The notes under the pieces were generated by a model, which made no database searches, had not been told where the DNA came from, and was given only the letters and a program-made list of their open reading frames with translations. This document shows positions 36,661 through 48,934 of a DNA stretch of 64,000 bases, piece after piece. The stretch comes from Marinobacter salexigens (GTDB lineage Bacteria; Pseudomonadota; Gammaproteobacteria; Pseudomonadales; Oleiphilaceae). The position numbers and the translations under genes are program-made. The stretch spans positions 60,980 to 124,979 of the forward strand of contig NZ_JAHKPV010000007.1 of NCBI RefSeq assembly GCF_018860765.1, written 5' to 3'. Within the stretch, counting starts at the first letter, position 1. The number at the start of each line of letters is the position of its first letter.

Positions 36661-38004
36661 TCAGGGCGTTGAGTTTTCCACAACTGTGGCCAGCTTTTTC
36701 ACCACACGACTTATTTCGTCGGCATTTTGACCTTCCGCCATTACGCGGATCAAAGGCTCGGTTCCCGACGCTCGCAGGAGAATTCTGCCCGAACCTCCAA
36801 GCTCCTCTTCTGCTCGCTGCACCGCAGCCACGATATCGTCGCGACTGAACGGGTCAAAGCGAGCAGCAACCCGAACATTAATCATTGTTTGAGGCAATTT
36901 GCTCATCTCTTGACGCAGCTCAGCCAACGTTCTTCCTGACTTACCAATAGCCAACAGCACTTGAAGCGCTGAGATAATACCATCACCGGTACTTGTGCAA
37001 TCACGAATGACCATGTGCCCCGAGCCCTCACCACCAAGCACCCAATTGTTGGTGATCAGGCGTTCCATCACATACCGGTCACCAACATTGGCGCGCTCGA
37101 AGGAAATACCCATCTCTGTCAACGCCAATTCCACACCCAGATTGGTCATCAGCGTGCCGACCACACCGCCTTTGAGGCGGTTCTCTGCGAACCTCTGGGA
37201 GGCGATCACGTAAAGCAGCTCATCACCATCAACCTCGGATCCATCGCGATCGACCATTAGCACCCGGTCGCCATCACCGTCGAAGGCAATACCGAGGTCT
37301 GCACCCTTATCAATAACGGCTCGCTTCAAGGCATCAAGGTGGGTGGAGCCTACATCCAAATTGATATTGAGCCCGTCAGGCTCCGCACCAATAACAAAAA
37401 CCTGCGCACCCAGTTCGCGGAACACTTTTGGCGCAACGTGATAAGTGGCCCCGTGAGCGCAGTCCAGCACCAACTTCAAGTTGCCCAGTGTGAACTCGTT
37501 TGGCACGGTACTTTTGCAGAACTCTACATAGCGCCCCGGCGCATCCGATATTCGCGACGCTTTACCAAGCTCGCCGGGCTCGCAAACCTCAATCGACTTG
37601 TCCAGCCAGCGTTCAATTTCTGCCTCCAAGTCATCGTCGAGCTTGGTGCCTTCCGCTGAAAAGAATTTGATGCCGTTATCATGATGGGGATTATGGGAGG
37701 CGCTAATAACAATACCCGCCGAAGCACGAAACGTGCGGGTTAGATACGCAATGGCGGGCGTTGGCATTGGGCCTAGCAGCTTTACATCCACCCCTGCGGC
37801 TGACAACCCAGCCTCCAAAGCTGACTCGAACATATAACCGGACAACCTGGTGTCCTTGCCGATTAACACGCTGTTGCGCTGACCCGCCCGCTTGAACGCC
37901 TGCCCGGCAGCCCAACCCAGATGCAGCATAAACTCGGGCGTAATCGGGTGCTCACCCACCCTCCCACGTATGCCATCGGTACCAAAATACTTTCTTCCGG
38001 CCAT
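36661..38004 (-). CDS. glmM: Phosphoglucosamine mutase
   Basis: A 447-residue enzyme converting glucosamine 6-phosphate to the 1-phosphate for cell-wall precursor synthesis. Domain marks are YFGTDGIRG at the start, the phosphoserine loop [12 protein letters not shown] (about 100), metal-binding AFDGDGDR (about 240) and the sugar-phosphate site [12 protein letters not shown] near the C-terminus. The ATG at 38004 shares one base with the folP stop (TGATG); a TTG codon directly before is a less likely start. Confidence 0.97.
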   Translation of the reverse strand: MAGRKYFGTDGIRGRVGEHPITPEFMLHLGWAAGQAFKRAGQRNSVLIGKDTRLSGYMFESALEAGLSAAGVDVKLLGPMPTPAIAYLTRTFRASAGIVISASHNPHHDNGIKFFSAEGTKLDDDLEAEIERWLDKSIEVCEPGELGKASRISDAPGRYVEFCKSTVPNEFTLGNLKLVLDCAHGATYHVAPKVFRELGAQVFVIGAEPDGLNINLDVGSTHLDALKRAVIDKGADLGIAFDGDGDRVLMVDRDGSEVDGDELLYVIASQRFAENRLKGGVVGTLMTNLGVELALTEMGISFERANVGDRYVMERLITNNWVLGGEGSGHMVIRDCTSTGDGIISALQVLLAIGKSGRTLAELRQEMSKLPQTMINVRVAARFDPFSRDDIVAAVQRAEEELGGSGRILLRASGTEPLIRVMAEGQNADEISRVVKKLATVVENSTP

Positions 38005-38834
38005 CAAACTACCCCCTTCACGGCCGTCGCAACCTTGACGGCGTCTATAGTTTCCCTAACATCGTGCACGCGGATGATACTCGCACCCTTCATGGCCGAT
38101 ATTGTCGCGGCCGCAAGACTGGCTGACAACCTTTCGTCAACATCACGGCCGGTGATCTGGCCTAGCATGGATTTTCTGGACATACCCACCAACACAGGGT
38201 GCCCCAGAGCATGAAGCTGCTCCAGCGCAGCCAATAAACGAAGATTATGCTCTAGGTTTTTTCCAAAACCGAAACCCGGATCCAGTATTATATTATTTGT
38301 CGCAATGCCTGCTTGTGCAGCAGCCCTAACACGTCCAGCTAAAAACTCCCCCACCTCCCGCAACACGTTACGGTATTCGGGGCGCTCCTGCATGGTTTCC
38401 GGCTCACCCTGAATATGCATAATACAAACCGGTACCCGGGCCTTTGCAGCCGCAACTAAAGCCCCCTCTCGCTGCAGCGCACGCACATCATTAATCAGCC
38501 CGACTCCAAGCTTCGCCGCCTGAGACATAACCTCAGGGGTGCTGGTATCCACCGAAACGATAACATCCAATTCCCTGGAAATAACTTCCACCACTGGGCA
38601 AACCCGATCAAGCTCTTCTTGAACCGACACGCTGGCAGCACCAGGCCTAGTAGACTCACCTCCTACGTCAATAAACGCGGCACCATCAGCCACCATTTGT
38701 CGCGCCTTTGCGAAGGCTATATCCAGCTGATTGAATCGACCGCCGTCAGAGAAAGAGTCTGGCGTTACATTGAGCACGCCCATCACATGGCATCGGGACA
38801 TATCCAACAATCGCCCGGCGAAATCTAATTCCAT
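38004..38834 (-). CDS. folP: Dihydropteroate synthase
   Basis: A 276-residue TIM-barrel enzyme joining p-aminobenzoate to the pterin pyrophosphate, the sulfonamide target. Motifs: [55 protein letters not shown] and RVHDV near the end. An in-frame extension upstream to 39110 would run into ftsH and is rejected; the ATG at 38834 has GGGAAGG seven bases before it. It is between ftsH and glmM, the usual order. Confidence 0.96.
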   Translation of the reverse strand: MELDFAGRLLDMSRCHVMGVLNVTPDSFSDGGRFNQLDIAFAKARQMVADGAAFIDVGGESTRPGAASVSVQEELDRVCPVVEVISRELDVIVSVDTSTPEVMSQAAKLGVGLINDVRALQREGALVAAAKARVPVCIMHIQGEPETMQERPEYRNVLREVGEFLAGRVRAAAQAGIATNNIILDPGFGFGKNLEHNLRLLAALEQLHALGHPVLVGMSRKSMLGQITGRDVDERLSASLAAATISAMKGASIIRVHDVRETIDAVKVATAVKGVV

Positions 38835-38946
38835 AGCAAACCTTCCCAGAATAGGCACCAGAGCCAAAAGCAGCTTCCGTAAAAAGCAAACGCCGCCCAT
38901 CAAAAGGGCGGCGCAAGTAATCTCAAACTTGATGTAACTCGAAGCC

Positions 38947-40890
38947 TCAATGCTCTCCAGCCGGGCGACCAACGTCTGGCCTCTGACTGTCATCAGCAGG
39001 CTTAGCCTCTGGGGCCTTGCCCGCATCGTCAGCTTTAACGCCACCTGCCGAGCCCCGATCATCCCAACCCTTCGGCGGGCGAGGAGTGCGACCTTCCATG
39101 ATGTCATCAATCTGATGACGGTCGATGGTTTCGTACTTCATCAAAGCCTGAGCCATGGCATCGAGCTTTTCACGATTATCAACCAGAATCTGAGTCGCCT
39201 TCTCATAACATGTGTCAATGATGTTACGCACTTCTTCATCAATCCGCTGAGCGGTCTCCGGAGAGTAGACCGTTTGTGACTGTCCGGCAGAGCGACCAAG
39301 GAACGGCTCTTCGCTATCTGCGTCATACTGCAGAGGCCCAAGCTTCTCTGACAGCCCCCAGCGGGTAACCATGTTACGCGCCAGACTCGTAGCTCGTTCG
39401 ATGTCGTTCGATGCGCCGGTGGTGACCCCGTCGAAGCCTAGGGTCAATTCTTCCGCGATACGCCCGCCAAACAAACTGCAAATAGAACTGATCAGGAAAC
39501 GCTTGCTATGGCTGTACTTATCCTCTTCCGGGAGGAACATAGTGACACCTAAAGCGCGACCGCGAGGAATAATACTCACCTTGTATACCGGGTCGTGCTC
39601 AGGCATCAGGCGGCCAACAATAGCGTGCCCAGCTTCGTGGTAGGCAGTATTCAGCTTTTCCTTCTCGCTCATCACCATGGACTTGCGCTCGGCACCCATC
39701 ATGATTTTATCTTTCGCGAGCTCAAATTCTTCCATGGACACCAAACGCTGATTCCGGCGGGCAGCAAAAAGCGCAGCCTCGTTAACCAGATTGGCAAGGT
39801 CGGCACCGGAGAATCCGGGAGTACCGCGCGCGATGAAGGCGGGCTCAACGTTTTCGTCCAGAGGCACTTTTTTCATGTGCACCTTGAGAATCTGCTCACG
39901 ACCAATGATGTCTGGCAGCCCGACAACAACCTGACGGTCGAAACGGCCGGGGCGCAGAAGCGCAGGGTCCAGAACATCCGGGCGGTTAGTCGCAGCAATA
40001 ACGATAACGCCCTCGTTGCCCTCAAAACCGTCCATCTCTACAAGAAGCTGGTTTAGGGTTTGCTCACGCTCGTCGTGGCCTCCACCCATACCAGCACCAC
40101 GGTGACGACCGACAGCGTCGATTTCATCAATGAAAATGATGCAGGGGCTCTGCTTTTTGGCTTGCTCGAACATATCCCGCACCCGGGATGCGCCAACACC
40201 TACGAACATTTCTACGAAATCAGAACCGGAAATCGAGAAAAAGGGAACTTTAGCCTCGCCCGCGATTGCCTTGGCAAGAAGGGTTTTACCGGTACCCGGC
40301 TGCCCCACCATCAAAACACCTTTGGGGATGCTGCCACCCAGACGCTGAAACTTACTGGGATCCCGAAGGAAGTCCACCAGCTCTTTAACGTCTTCCTTAG
40401 CCTCATCCACACCCGCCACATCTGCAAACGTGGTCTTGATCTGATCTTCGCTCATCAAGCGCGCCTTGCTCTTACCAAACGACATGGGGCCTTTGCCGCC
40501 ACCGCCGCCTTGCATCTGGCGCATGAAGAACACAAACAGCGCAATAATGATCAGTATCGGGAATGCTGCGACCAAAAGCTGCGTCCACAAGCTCTGGCGT
40601 TCGGGCTGTTTGCCGATCACCTCAACCTGATTCGCAAGCAGATCGTCCATCAGCTTGTTGTCCGCCACCTGAGGACGAATCGTCTCAAACTGGGATCCAT
40701 CGCCACGGGTGCCCTGAATTTCCAGGCCATCAATAGTGACTCTGTTGACTTGGCCCTGCTGAACCATTTCAACGAATTGGGAATAATTGACTTGCTGACC
40801 ACTGGTGGTGGGAGAAAAATTCTGAAACACCATCAACAGAACAGCGGCTATGATTAGCCAGAGAACCAGATTTTTTGCCATATCGCTCAA
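38947..40890 (-). CDS. ftsH: ATP-dependent zinc metalloprotease FtsH
   Basis: A 647-residue membrane AAA+ protease. Two transmembrane helices lie at about 8-25 and 105-122 with a periplasmic loop between. The AAA+ module has Walker [12 protein letters not shown] and second region of homology [10 protein letters not shown]; the protease domain has the zinc motif HEAGHA. The tail is Asp/Pro/Gly-rich. It degrades unfolded membrane proteins and LpxC-type regulators. In many relatives rlmE directly precedes ftsH; it does not here. Confidence 0.97.
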   Translation of the reverse strand: MSDMAKNLVLWLIIAAVLLMVFQNFSPTTSGQQVNYSQFVEMVQQGQVNRVTIDGLEIQGTRGDGSQFETIRPQVADNKLMDDLLANQVEVIGKQPERQSLWTQLLVAAFPILIIIALFVFFMRQMQGGGGGKGPMSFGKSKARLMSEDQIKTTFADVAGVDEAKEDVKELVDFLRDPSKFQRLGGSIPKGVLMVGQPGTGKTLLAKAIAGEAKVPFFSISGSDFVEMFVGVGASRVRDMFEQAKKQSPCIIFIDEIDAVGRHRGAGMGGGHDEREQTLNQLLVEMDGFEGNEGVIVIAATNRPDVLDPALLRPGRFDRQVVVGLPDIIGREQILKVHMKKVPLDENVEPAFIARGTPGFSGADLANLVNEAALFAARRNQRLVSMEEFELAKDKIMMGAERKSMVMSEKEKLNTAYHEAGHAIVGRLMPEHDPVYKVSIIPRGRALGVTMFLPEEDKYSHSKRFLISSICSLFGGRIAEELTLGFDGVTTGASNDIERATSLARNMVTRWGLSEKLGPLQYDADSEEPFLGRSAGQSQTVYSPETAQRIDEEVRNIIDTCYEKATQILVDNREKLDAMAQALMKYETIDRHQIDDIMEGRTPRPPKGWDDRGSAGGVKADDAGKAPEAKPADDSQRPDVGRPAGEH

Positions 40891-41210
40891 GGATCATCAC
40901 CTGTGAATTGAAGAGCGGGCCGTCGAAGGAACCACTCTTTACCGACACCTTACACCAATTGTACGTCTATCCACCAGAAACGGCCCATCCGTAACGGCCA
41001 CAGAAAAACGCAGCTGCGGATCAACCTAAATGCACTTTATGCGTCGGATAAATCCCCATATGCCTTATATGTGGGCTTCATCTCGGAAATTACAACGCCT
41101 GCAGGGTGATCTGTATACAAGGTTGTCTGTTACAATCCGCCGATTATACGACGTTGCCAGCGAATATGCCGCTGACCTTTTGTTAATTGCACTGATAAAG
41201 AGATTACATC
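40891..41210. other. Intergenic region between divergent ftsH and yhbY
   Basis: A 320-base gap with no reading frame resembling rlmE (ftsJ), the usual neighbour here. On the plus strand a promoter-like TTGTCT with a TATACG or TACAAT -10 at about 41122-41155 could serve yhbY. On the minus strand a TACAAT at about 40957-40962 could be the -10 of ftsH. Neither -35 is convincing. Confidence 0.5.
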
Positions 41211-41522
41211 ATGAGCCTTTCAGCGGAACAGCGCCGGGAATACCGGGCCATCGCCCACAACCTGAAGCCCGTCATTATTGTGGGCGACAAGGGCCTCACC
41301 GAGAACCTTCAGGAAGAGCTGGATCGCGCCCTGAACGACCACGAACTAATCAAGATTAAAGTGGCAAGTCAGGATCGAGAAGCTCGTCAGGAAGCAATCA
41401 ACGCCCTGTGCGAAGCGAGTGGTGCCGAAGTGGTACAAACTATCGGGAAAATTGCCGTCCTGATGCGCAGAGCCAAAAAGCCCAATCCTAAATTATCCAA
41501 CCTGCTACGCCACAAAAACTGA
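41211..41522 (+). CDS. yhbY: YhbY family RNA-binding protein (CRM domain)
   Basis: A 103-residue single CRM-domain protein associated with pre-50S ribosome particles. The RNA-binding GDKGLTENLQEELDRALNDHELIKIKV and the GxxG-type loop are typical. It is transcribed away from ftsH and towards greA, as in enterobacteria and pseudomonads. ATG at 41211 follows a GAGATTACATC leader with a modest ribosome binding site. Confidence 0.94.
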   Translation: MSLSAEQRREYRAIAHNLKPVIIVGDKGLTENLQEELDRALNDHELIKIKVASQDREARQEAINALCEASGAEVVQTIGKIAVLMRRAKKPNPKLSNLLRHKN

Positions 41523-41542
41523 TACTTACGAAAGCTAAAAAC

Positions 41543-41576
41543 AAAAAACCGGCTGCATAAATACAGCCGGTTTTTT
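41543..41576. terminator. Bidirectional terminator between yhbY and greA
   Basis: AAAAAACCGGCTG pairs perfectly with CAGCCGGTTTTTT over an eight-base loop, with symmetrical A/T runs ending both convergent units. Confidence 0.93.
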
Positions 41577-41617
41577 GTTTTCCCGGGTGCAGGCTAACTA
41601 AACCGGCACCCATCGAA

Positions 41618-42097
41618 TCAGATGTATTCCACCTTTCCGATTTCGTATTCCACTGTGCCAGACGGCACGCGGATAGCGACAACGTCGTCTTCATTTTTTC
41701 CCACTAGCGCACGAGCAATGGGCGAAGATATCGACAACTTGCCTTCCTTGATATCCGCTTCATCCTCACCGACGATTTTGTAGACAACTTCCTCGTCCGT
41801 ATCCACATTCAACAAATGCACTGTGGTGCCGAAAATGACCCTGCCGGTATTCTCCATTTCCGTAACATCAATCACTTGCGCTGCAGAAAGCTTGCCTTCT
41901 ATTTCCTGAATCCGGCCTTCAATAAAGCTCTGCTGTTCACGAGCAGCGTGGTATTCGGCGTTTTCTTTGAGGTCGCCGTGCTCACGGGCATCCGAAATCG
42001 CCTCAATAACCCGCGGACGATCCTTGGATTTCAGTTGCTGAAGCTCCTCACGTAGGCGGGCTTCGCCCGCTTTGGTCATAGGTACTCTTTCACTCAT
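41618..42097 (-). CDS. greA: Transcription elongation factor GreA
   Basis: A 159-residue factor that rescues backtracked RNA polymerase. The N-terminal coiled coil carries the acidic tip ([21 protein letters not shown], with Asp/Glu residues that reach the active centre); the C-terminal FKBP-like domain ends with [16 protein letters not shown]. It lies four bases after carB. Confidence 0.97.
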   Translation of the reverse strand: MSERVPMTKAGEARLREELQQLKSKDRPRVIEAISDAREHGDLKENAEYHAAREQQSFIEGRIQEIEGKLSAAQVIDVTEMENTGRVIFGTTVHLLNVDTDEEVVYKIVGEDEADIKEGKLSISSPIARALVGKNEDDVVAIRVPSGTVEYEIGKVEYI

Positions 42098-42101
42098 AAT
42101 C

Positions 42102-45100
42102 TTACTTCCCGGCGTGAAGGTCTTGCAGGCGGCGTACTGTGCGCTCTGGGCCGAACTTGATAGCCCGACAGAAGGCTTCGCCGCCAGCCAATGTTGTTGT
42201 GTAAGCTACTTTGGTCTGCAGAGCTGATTGGCGAATCTGCGCCGAATCAGACACGGCCTTACGGCCTTCAGTGGTATTAATAATGAGCTGGACCTGACCA
42301 TTCTTGATGGCGTCTACAATATGTGGCCGCCCCTCTCCCACTTTATTAACACGAGCCACCTCAATGCCTTGCTCTCGAAGCGCTTTCGCGGTGCCAGTTG
42401 TAGCGACAAGCTGGAAGCCAATATCAACCAGATCGCGAGCAACCTGAATGGCACCCGCCTTGTCTACATCACGAACTGACATGAACACCGTACCACTGGA
42501 AGGCAAGCGCTCTCCAATGGCTAGCGACGCCTTGGCAAAGGCCTCATCGAAGCTGTCGCCAAGCCCCATTACCTCGCCCGTTGACTTCATTTCTGGCCCA
42601 AGAATCGGATCCACCGAGGGGAATTTATTGAACGGGAACACGGACTCTTTTACCGCGTAGTAGCTAGGCACAACTTCTTTAGTAAAGCCTTGCTCCGCAA
42701 GGGAGGTACCAGCCATTACTCGCGCCGCCACTTTCGCCAGAGATACACCAATGGCCTTTGATACGAAAGGTACGGTTCTTGAGGCACGGGGGTTAACTTC
42801 GATCACGTAAATCTCGTCATCCTGCCAAGCCAACTGCACATTCATCAAGCCGACCACTTCTAATTCGATGGCCATTTTTCTGACCGCCTCGCGCATAGCG
42901 TCTTGAACATCGGCAGGCAGCGTGTAGGGCGGCAAGGAACAAGCAGAATCACCGGAGTGAATACCTGCCTGTTCAATATGCTGCATAATGCCGCCAATAA
43001 CTACATCCTTACCGTCGCAGATAGCGTCAATATCCACCTCGATGGCGGCATTCAAAAAGTGATCCAGCAATACCGGGCTGTCGTTGGACACAAGAACAGC
43101 ACTGCGCATGTAACGCACCAGCTCCTCTTCGCCGTATACAATCTCCATAGCACGGCCGCCCAGCACGTAGGATGGACGCACCACCAGCGGATAGCCAATT
43201 TCACTGGCCGCAACTATGCCCTCTTCAAGGCTGCGCACAGTAGCGTTTTCCGGCTGCTTGAGCCCCAGACGCTGAATCATCTGCTGGAACCGCTCACGGT
43301 CTTCTGCCCGGTCAATGGCGTCCGGGCTGGTACCGATAATAGGCACACCCGCGGCTTCCAGACCACGCGCCAGTTTCAGCGGAGTTTGGCCGCCGTACTG
43401 AACGATCACACCCTTGGGCTTCTCGATGCTGATAATTTCCAGCACATCTTCCAGCGTAATCGGCTCAAAATATAACCGATCAGAGGTATCATAATCGGTG
43501 GAGACGGTTTCTGGGTTGCAGTTGATCATGATGGTTTCATAACCATCTTCCCGCATGGCAAAGGCGGCGTGCACGCAGCAGTAATCGAACTCGATACCCT
43601 GACCGATACGGTTAGGACCACCGCCGATAACAACGATTTTCTCGCGATCACTGGGCAATGCTTCGCACTCTTCCTCGTAGGTGGAGTACATGTAGGCGGT
43701 AGCCGAAGCAAATTCGGCCGCACAACTGTCCACACGCTTGTATACCGGGCGGATGTTCAAATCGTGCCGCAACCTGCGCAGGCTCACATCCGTGATCCCT
43801 AGCAACTTGGCCAGACGGGCGTCAGAGAAGCCCTTGCGCTTGAGTCGAAACAAGGTGGCATGATCGATATCGGCTTTACCAGCAGACTTCAGAGCCTGCT
43901 CTTCGAGGATAAGATCTTCGATTTGTACCAGATACCAAGGGTCTACCTTGGTGAACTCGAACACATCTTCCACGCTCAACCCGGCACGGAAGGCATCACC
44001 GATGTACCAGACACGGTCAGCGCCAGGAACGCTAAGCTCGCGGGTAAGAGTTTCGCGGGAGCTTTCGGAAGTGAACTCTTCGAGCCTCTCATCAAACCCG
44101 TCTGAGCCTACTTCCAACCCACGCAGGGCTTTTTGCAGAGACTCTTGGAAGGTGCGGCCAATGGCCATAACTTCGCCAACCGACTTCATCTGGGTGGTCA
44201 GGCGAGCGTCGGCCTGTGGGAATTTTTCAAAGGTAAACCGGGGAATTTTTGTAACCACGTAATCGATACTAGGCTCGAAAGATGCCGGTGTTACGCCGCC
44301 GGTTATCTCGTTGCGCAGTTCATCCAGCGTGTAGCCCACTGCGAGCTTGGCGGCAACTTTAGCAATCGGGAAGCCCGTTGCCTTGGAGGCCAGAGCCGAC
44401 GATCTGGATACCCTCGGATTCATCTCGATAACAACCATACGGCCGGTGTCCGGGTGAATACCAAACTGTACGTTAGAACCCCCAGTTTCCACACCTATTT
44501 CGCGCAGCACTGCCAGTGATGCATCGCGCATGATCTGGTATTCCTTGTCGGTCAGCGTCTGAGCTGGCGCGACGGTGATGGAATCGCCGGTGTGGACGCC
44601 CATGGCGTCAAAGTTCTCAATAGAGCACACGATAATGCAGTTGTCCGCTTTGTCGCGCACGACTTCCATTTCATACTCTTTCCAACCGATCAACGACTCA
44701 TCGATAAGCAGCTCGTTGGTGGGGGAAAGGTCGAGACCGCGGGTACAAATCTCTTCAAACTCGTCCCGGTTGTAGGCGATACCGCCACCAGAGCCGCCCA
44801 TGGTGAACGATGGGCGAATAATGCATGGGAAGCCGATGTCTTCAGCAACTTTCCAAGCTTCTTCCATGGTGTGTGCTATGGAGGCACGCGGGCACTCAAG
44901 ACCTATGGCCTTCATGGCCTTATCGAAACGACTCCGGTCTTCGGCCTTGTCGATGGTGTCTGCATTGGCGCCAATCATTTCAACGCCGTGCTCAGCCAAA
45001 ACCCCGTGCCTCTCTAATTCCAGCGCACAATTCAGTGCAGTCTGGCCACCCATGGTCGGCAGCACAGCATCGGGCTTCTCTTTTTCGATGATTTTGGCAA

Positions 45101-45320
45101 CAGTTTGCCAGGTAATCGGTTCGATGTAGGTGGCATCTGCCATCACCGGATCGGTCATGATGGTGGCCGGGTTCGAGTTAACCAGAATGACGCGGTAGCC
45201 TTCCTCACGCAGGGCTTTACAAGCCTGAGCTCCGGAGTAGTCAAATTCGCACGCCTGCCCGATTACTATCGGGCCTGCGCCCAGAATCAGGATACTTTTA
45301 ATATCGGTCCGTTTTGGCAT
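42102..45320 (-). CDS. carB: Carbamoyl-phosphate synthase large subunit
   Basis: A 1072-residue synthase of standard length with two duplicated ATP-grasp halves (about 1-400 and 550-935), an oligomerisation domain between them and a C-terminal allosteric MGS domain (about 935-1072). Repeated motifs are [19 protein letters not shown] in half one and [16 protein letters not shown] in half two. With carA it makes carbamoyl phosphate for pyrimidines and arginine. It is 89 bases after carA and closely followed by greA. Confidence 0.98.
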   Translation of the reverse strand: MPKRTDIKSILILGAGPIVIGQACEFDYSGAQACKALREEGYRVILVNSNPATIMTDPVMADATYIEPITWQTVAKIIEKEKPDAVLPTMGGQTALNCALELERHGVLAEHGVEMIGANADTIDKAEDRSRFDKAMKAIGLECPRASIAHTMEEAWKVAEDIGFPCIIRPSFTMGGSGGGIAYNRDEFEEICTRGLDLSPTNELLIDESLIGWKEYEMEVVRDKADNCIIVCSIENFDAMGVHTGDSITVAPAQTLTDKEYQIMRDASLAVLREIGVETGGSNVQFGIHPDTGRMVVIEMNPRVSRSSALASKATGFPIAKVAAKLAVGYTLDELRNEITGGVTPASFEPSIDYVVTKIPRFTFEKFPQADARLTTQMKSVGEVMAIGRTFQESLQKALRGLEVGSDGFDERLEEFTSESSRETLTRELSVPGADRVWYIGDAFRAGLSVEDVFEFTKVDPWYLVQIEDLILEEQALKSAGKADIDHATLFRLKRKGFSDARLAKLLGITDVSLRRLRHDLNIRPVYKRVDSCAAEFASATAYMYSTYEEECEALPSDREKIVVIGGGPNRIGQGIEFDYCCVHAAFAMREDGYETIMINCNPETVSTDYDTSDRLYFEPITLEDVLEIISIEKPKGVIVQYGGQTPLKLARGLEAAGVPIIGTSPDAIDRAEDRERFQQMIQRLGLKQPENATVRSLEEGIVAASEIGYPLVVRPSYVLGGRAMEIVYGEEELVRYMRSAVLVSNDSPVLLDHFLNAAIEVDIDAICDGKDVVIGGIMQHIEQAGIHSGDSACSLPPYTLPADVQDAMREAVRKMAIELEVVGLMNVQLAWQDDEIYVIEVNPRASRTVPFVSKAIGVSLAKVAARVMAGTSLAEQGFTKEVVPSYYAVKESVFPFNKFPSVDPILGPEMKSTGEVMGLGDSFDEAFAKASLAIGERLPSSGTVFMSVRDVDKAGAIQVARDLVDIGFQLVATTGTAKALREQGIEVARVNKVGEGRPHIVDAIKNGQVQLIINTTEGRKAVSDSAQIRQSALQTKVAYTTTLAGGEAFCRAIKFGPERTVRRLQDLHAGK

Positions 45321-45409
45321 GTTTTGGTAAACCTGTCAGCAACGTTTAAATTCTTGCAGCGCAAAAACGCGGCGCGTGTCTAGGTGACGCTTGTGTCCTT
45401 GGCCCGGCA

Positions 45410-46540
45410 TCAGGCCGTACGGGCTTCCATCAGCCGAATAAACTCGTCAAACAAAGTCGCCACATCACCCGGCCCGGGGCTCGCTTCTGGATGCCCCTGA
45501 AAACTGAATGCTGGTTTGTCGGTACGGCGAACGCCTTGCAAAGTGCCGTCGAACAGCGATTTATGGGTAACTTCCAGCACGGAGGGCAATGAAGCCTCGT
45601 CCACCGCAAACCCATGGTTCTGGCTGGTAATCATGACAGTGCCGTTTTCGAGGCTCTGAACCGGGTGGTTAGCGCCGTGATGGCCATGCTTCATCTTCAT
45701 GCTTTTCGCGCCACTGGCAATTGCCAGAAGCTGATGCCCCAAACAAATGCCAAATACAGGAATGTCGGTTTCAAGCACATCTTGAATGGCCTTGATTGCG
45801 TAGTCACAAGGCTCTGGGTCGCCGGGGCCGTTGGATAAGAATACGCCGTCAGGATTCATAGCCAACACTTCTGACGCTGGTGTTTGAGCAGGCACAACAG
45901 TTACTTCACAGCCGCGAGCTGCGAGCATACGCAATATGTTGAACTTTATACCGTAATCCCAAGCTACAACTTTGAACTTTTGTTCGTTATCTTCTGCGTA
46001 GCCTTCCCCGAGTGTCCATTCGCCTTGAGTCCACTTGTAGGGCTTTTCGCAGGTAACAACTTTGGCCAAATCCATGCCTTCAAGCCCAGGGAACGCGTTG
46101 GCCAGCTCCAGCGCACGCTCTGGCGTGGCATTAGCTCCAGCTACAATAGCACCACTCTGTGAGCCTTTGTCGCGGAGGATGCGAGTAAGGCGGCGGGTGT
46201 CAATATCGGCGATTCCGACAATGTTGTTGCTTCGCAGGTATTCGTCCAACGATCCGGTGCTGCGCCAGTTGCTGGCTACTAGGGGTAGGTCTCGGATGAT
46301 CAGGCCAGCGGCTTGAACGCGATCTGACTCTACATCTTCTTCGTTCACGCCGGTGTTGCCGATGTGAGGATAAGTCAGGGTAACGAGCTGGCGGGCGTAG
46401 GACGGATCCGTCAATATTTCTTGGTAGCCGGTCATGGCGGTGTTAAACACCACTTCGCCACTGGTTTCGCCGTCAGCGCCAATAGCGGTGCCGTAAAACA
46501 GGCTTCCGTCTGCGAGTGCAAGGATTGCGGGTGTGCTCAA
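45410..46540 (-). CDS. carA: Carbamoyl-phosphate synthase small subunit
   Basis: A 376-residue glutaminase subunit. The nucleophile Cys is in [11 protein letters not shown] (about 268) and the His/Glu of the triad are in [12 protein letters not shown]. The start is taken as TTG at 46540: it gives [17 protein letters not shown], which lines up with the pseudomonad start [13 protein letters not shown], and GAGG lies eight bases upstream. An ATG five codons earlier lacks a ribosome binding site. Weak TTG start plus a leader terminator suggests tight control. Confidence 0.95.
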   Translation of the reverse strand: MSTPAILALADGSLFYGTAIGADGETSGEVVFNTAMTGYQEILTDPSYARQLVTLTYPHIGNTGVNEEDVESDRVQAAGLIIRDLPLVASNWRSTGSLDEYLRSNNIVGIADIDTRRLTRILRDKGSQSGAIVAGANATPERALELANAFPGLEGMDLAKVVTCEKPYKWTQGEWTLGEGYAEDNEQKFKVVAWDYGIKFNILRMLAARGCEVTVVPAQTPASEVLAMNPDGVFLSNGPGDPEPCDYAIKAIQDVLETDIPVFGICLGHQLLAIASGAKSMKMKHGHHGANHPVQSLENGTVMITSQNHGFAVDEASLPSVLEVTHKSLFDGTLQGVRRTDKPAFSFQGHPEASPGPGDVATLFDEFIRLMEARTA

Positions 46541-46609
46541 GGCTTGTATCCTCATCGGGTGGCGTTTCGGTTCGTCACGTGCAGGAACGCAAGCGCAAAT
46601 TCAGGTCGC

Positions 46610-46648
46610 AAAAAAGCGAGAGGGAGTAAAAACTCCGTCCCGCTTTTT
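46610..46648 (-). terminator. Leader terminator (attenuator) of carAB
   Basis: On the minus strand AAAAAGCG..GGAGT pairs with ACTCC..CGCTTTTTT, a strong stem-loop with U-run, lying inside the carA leader about 70 bases before the start. Upstream GGGAC and GTCCC (about 46650-46670) can pair with each other, or GTCCC can pair with the GGGAC in the terminator arm, so alternative folds are possible. Confidence 0.75.
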
Positions 46649-46716
46649 GTTATCCGGGGACTTTATTTGTCCCTTGGGCTTTTAAAAGCCTACGCTTGGT
46701 GCAGTTAAACCGCCTT

Positions 46717-46745
46717 ATTGTATAAAAACTGCGGTTTTGTGTCCA
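46717..46745 (-). promoter_or_regulatory. Promoter of carAB
   Basis: Minus-strand -35 TGGACA (46740-46745), exactly 17 bases, and -10 TACAAT (46717-46722). Both hexamers match consensus in five of six positions. Transcription would start near 46710 and run through the leader terminator at 46610-46648. Confidence 0.75.
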
Positions 46746-46772
46746 TGTAAAATATTACATGGCTCCAACACC

Positions 46773-46884
46773 GGCGGCGTTCTGTACTCATCGTCCGGAA
46801 AGCGCTACAAGCACATCCCTGTGCGCTTGACTCCGGCCATCCATGGCCTCCGACATTTCCGGACGATGAGTACAGCCCGCCGCC
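46773..46884. repeat. Dispersed palindromic element, copy 3 (inverted)
   Basis: Arms of 29 bp (46773-46801 and 46856-46884) pair with two mismatches and enclose a 54-base core (46802-46855), the same length as copy 2. Read on the minus strand, the core matches copy 2 at 43 of 54 positions and again holds two small hairpins (GGCCATCCATGGCC and GCACATCCCTGTGC). Some arm bases are shared with no other copy. It begins 17 bases after the dapB stop and ends just upstream of the carAB promoter. Confidence 0.87.
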
Positions 46885-46901
46885 TCTGAGTGGCCTGAGA
46901 C

Positions 46902-47726
<825 letters not shown>

Positions 47727-48857
47727 TCAGAATTTCATTTCGTCGAAGAAGCTCTTAACACCTTCAAACCACGAGGTTTTTTTGGGCGCGTGGTTTGTTC
47801 CGTTGTTGCTTCCGTCGAGAGTTACCTGAAACTCTTCAAGCAGTTCTTTCTGTCGCTTGGTCAGGTTAACCGGTGTCTCAACAATCACTCGGCACAGCAG
47901 ATCACCGGACGGGCCTCCACGAACCGGACTAACACCTTTGTTACGCAGGCGGAAGAGCTTACCCGTTTGGGTTTCTGCCGGGATTCTTAGTTTCACGCGA
48001 CCATCCAGCGTCGGCACCTCCAACTCGCCACCGAGCGTGGCGTCGATAATGCTGATAGGAACTTCGCAATATAGGTTGCGTCCGTCACGGGTGAAGATGG
48101 AATGCTCTCGAACGGACATCTGAACATACAGATCGCCTGAGGGGCCGCCATCGATACCCATCTCGCCTTCGCCAGAGAGCCGTATACGGTCGCCGGTATC
48201 TACACCAGGTGGCACTTTAACGGAGAGTGTTTTCTCTTCTCGCACCCTGCCCTGACCATGACAAACCTTACAAGGGTTCTTAATGATCTGGCCGGAGCCG
48301 CGGCATGTGGGACAAGCTTGCTGCACCGCAAAGAAGCCCTGCTGCATGCGCACTTGACCCATACCCTTACAGGTTCCACAGGTTTCTGGACGGGAGCCTT
48401 TTTCCGCACCACTGCCCTCACAGGCATCACATTCGCGGTGTCCGGGGATTGTGATCTTGACGGTTTTGCCTTTTACCGCCTCTTCAAGATCCAGCTCCAA
48501 GGTGTAGCGCAGGTCAGAGCCACGGGTGTTACGACCGCCTCGGCCGCCGCCACCAAATATGTCACCAAACACATCACCAAAGATGTCGGAGAAGTTGCCG
48601 CTGCCGCCACCAAATCCGCCGCCAGCCTGACCATCCACACCAGCATGGCCGTACTGATCGTAGGCCGCGCGCTTGGACTGGTCTGCCAGTATTTCGTAGG
48701 CTTCGCTGGCCTCTTTGAACTTGTTCTCGGCGTCTTTATCTTCCGGATTACGGTCGGGATGGTATTTCATCGCGAGCTTTCGATAAGCTCGCTTGATGTC
48801 TTTCTCGTCCGCGTCCCGGGAAACTCCGAGAATGTCGTAATAATCGCGCTTGGCCAT
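47727..48857 (-). CDS. dnaJ: Chaperone protein DnaJ
   Basis: A 376-residue type I J-protein. The J domain (1-70) has the HPD motif in [10 protein letters not shown]; a Gly/Phe-rich segment follows ([16 protein letters not shown]). The zinc region has four CxxCxGxG repeats ([32 protein letters not shown]). It stimulates DnaK ATPase and delivers clients. It follows dnaK across a 77-base gap with a strong hairpin. Confidence 0.98.
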   Translation of the reverse strand: MAKRDYYDILGVSRDADEKDIKRAYRKLAMKYHPDRNPEDKDAENKFKEASEAYEILADQSKRAAYDQYGHAGVDGQAGGGFGGGSGNFSDIFGDVFGDIFGGGGRGGRNTRGSDLRYTLELDLEEAVKGKTVKITIPGHRECDACEGSGAEKGSRPETCGTCKGMGQVRMQQGFFAVQQACPTCRGSGQIIKNPCKVCHGQGRVREEKTLSVKVPPGVDTGDRIRLSGEGEMGIDGGPSGDLYVQMSVREHSIFTRDGRNLYCEVPISIIDATLGGELEVPTLDGRVKLRIPAETQTGKLFRLRNKGVSPVRGGPSGDLLCRVIVETPVNLTKRQKELLEEFQVTLDGSNNGTNHAPKKTSWFEGVKSFFDEMKF

Positions 48858-48883
48858 GCTTTAAAACCCTGTTTTTTAAACGC

Positions 48884-48912
48884 GGAAAACGCGGACCAAA
48901 TCCGCGTTTTCC
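48884..48912 (-). terminator. dnaK-dnaJ intercistronic hairpin
   Basis: GGAAAACGCGGA pairs perfectly with TCCGCGTTTTCC over a five-base loop between dnaK and dnaJ. It has no long U-run, so it more likely modulates mRNA stability or partial termination, keeping DnaJ below DnaK. Confidence 0.7.
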
Positions 48913-48934
48913 AACTACCTGATGTACGTCAGAA

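Noticed and set aside
38835..39110. N-terminal extension of folP into ftsH
   Set aside because: The ATG at 38834 has a good ribosome binding site and the family N-terminus; the extension lies over ftsH coding sequence.
46705..46746. Short reading frame MDTKPQFLYNKAV in front of carAB, resembling an attenuator leader peptide
   Set aside because: It overlaps the -35, spacer and -10 of the carAB promoter, so it would not be transcribed from it.
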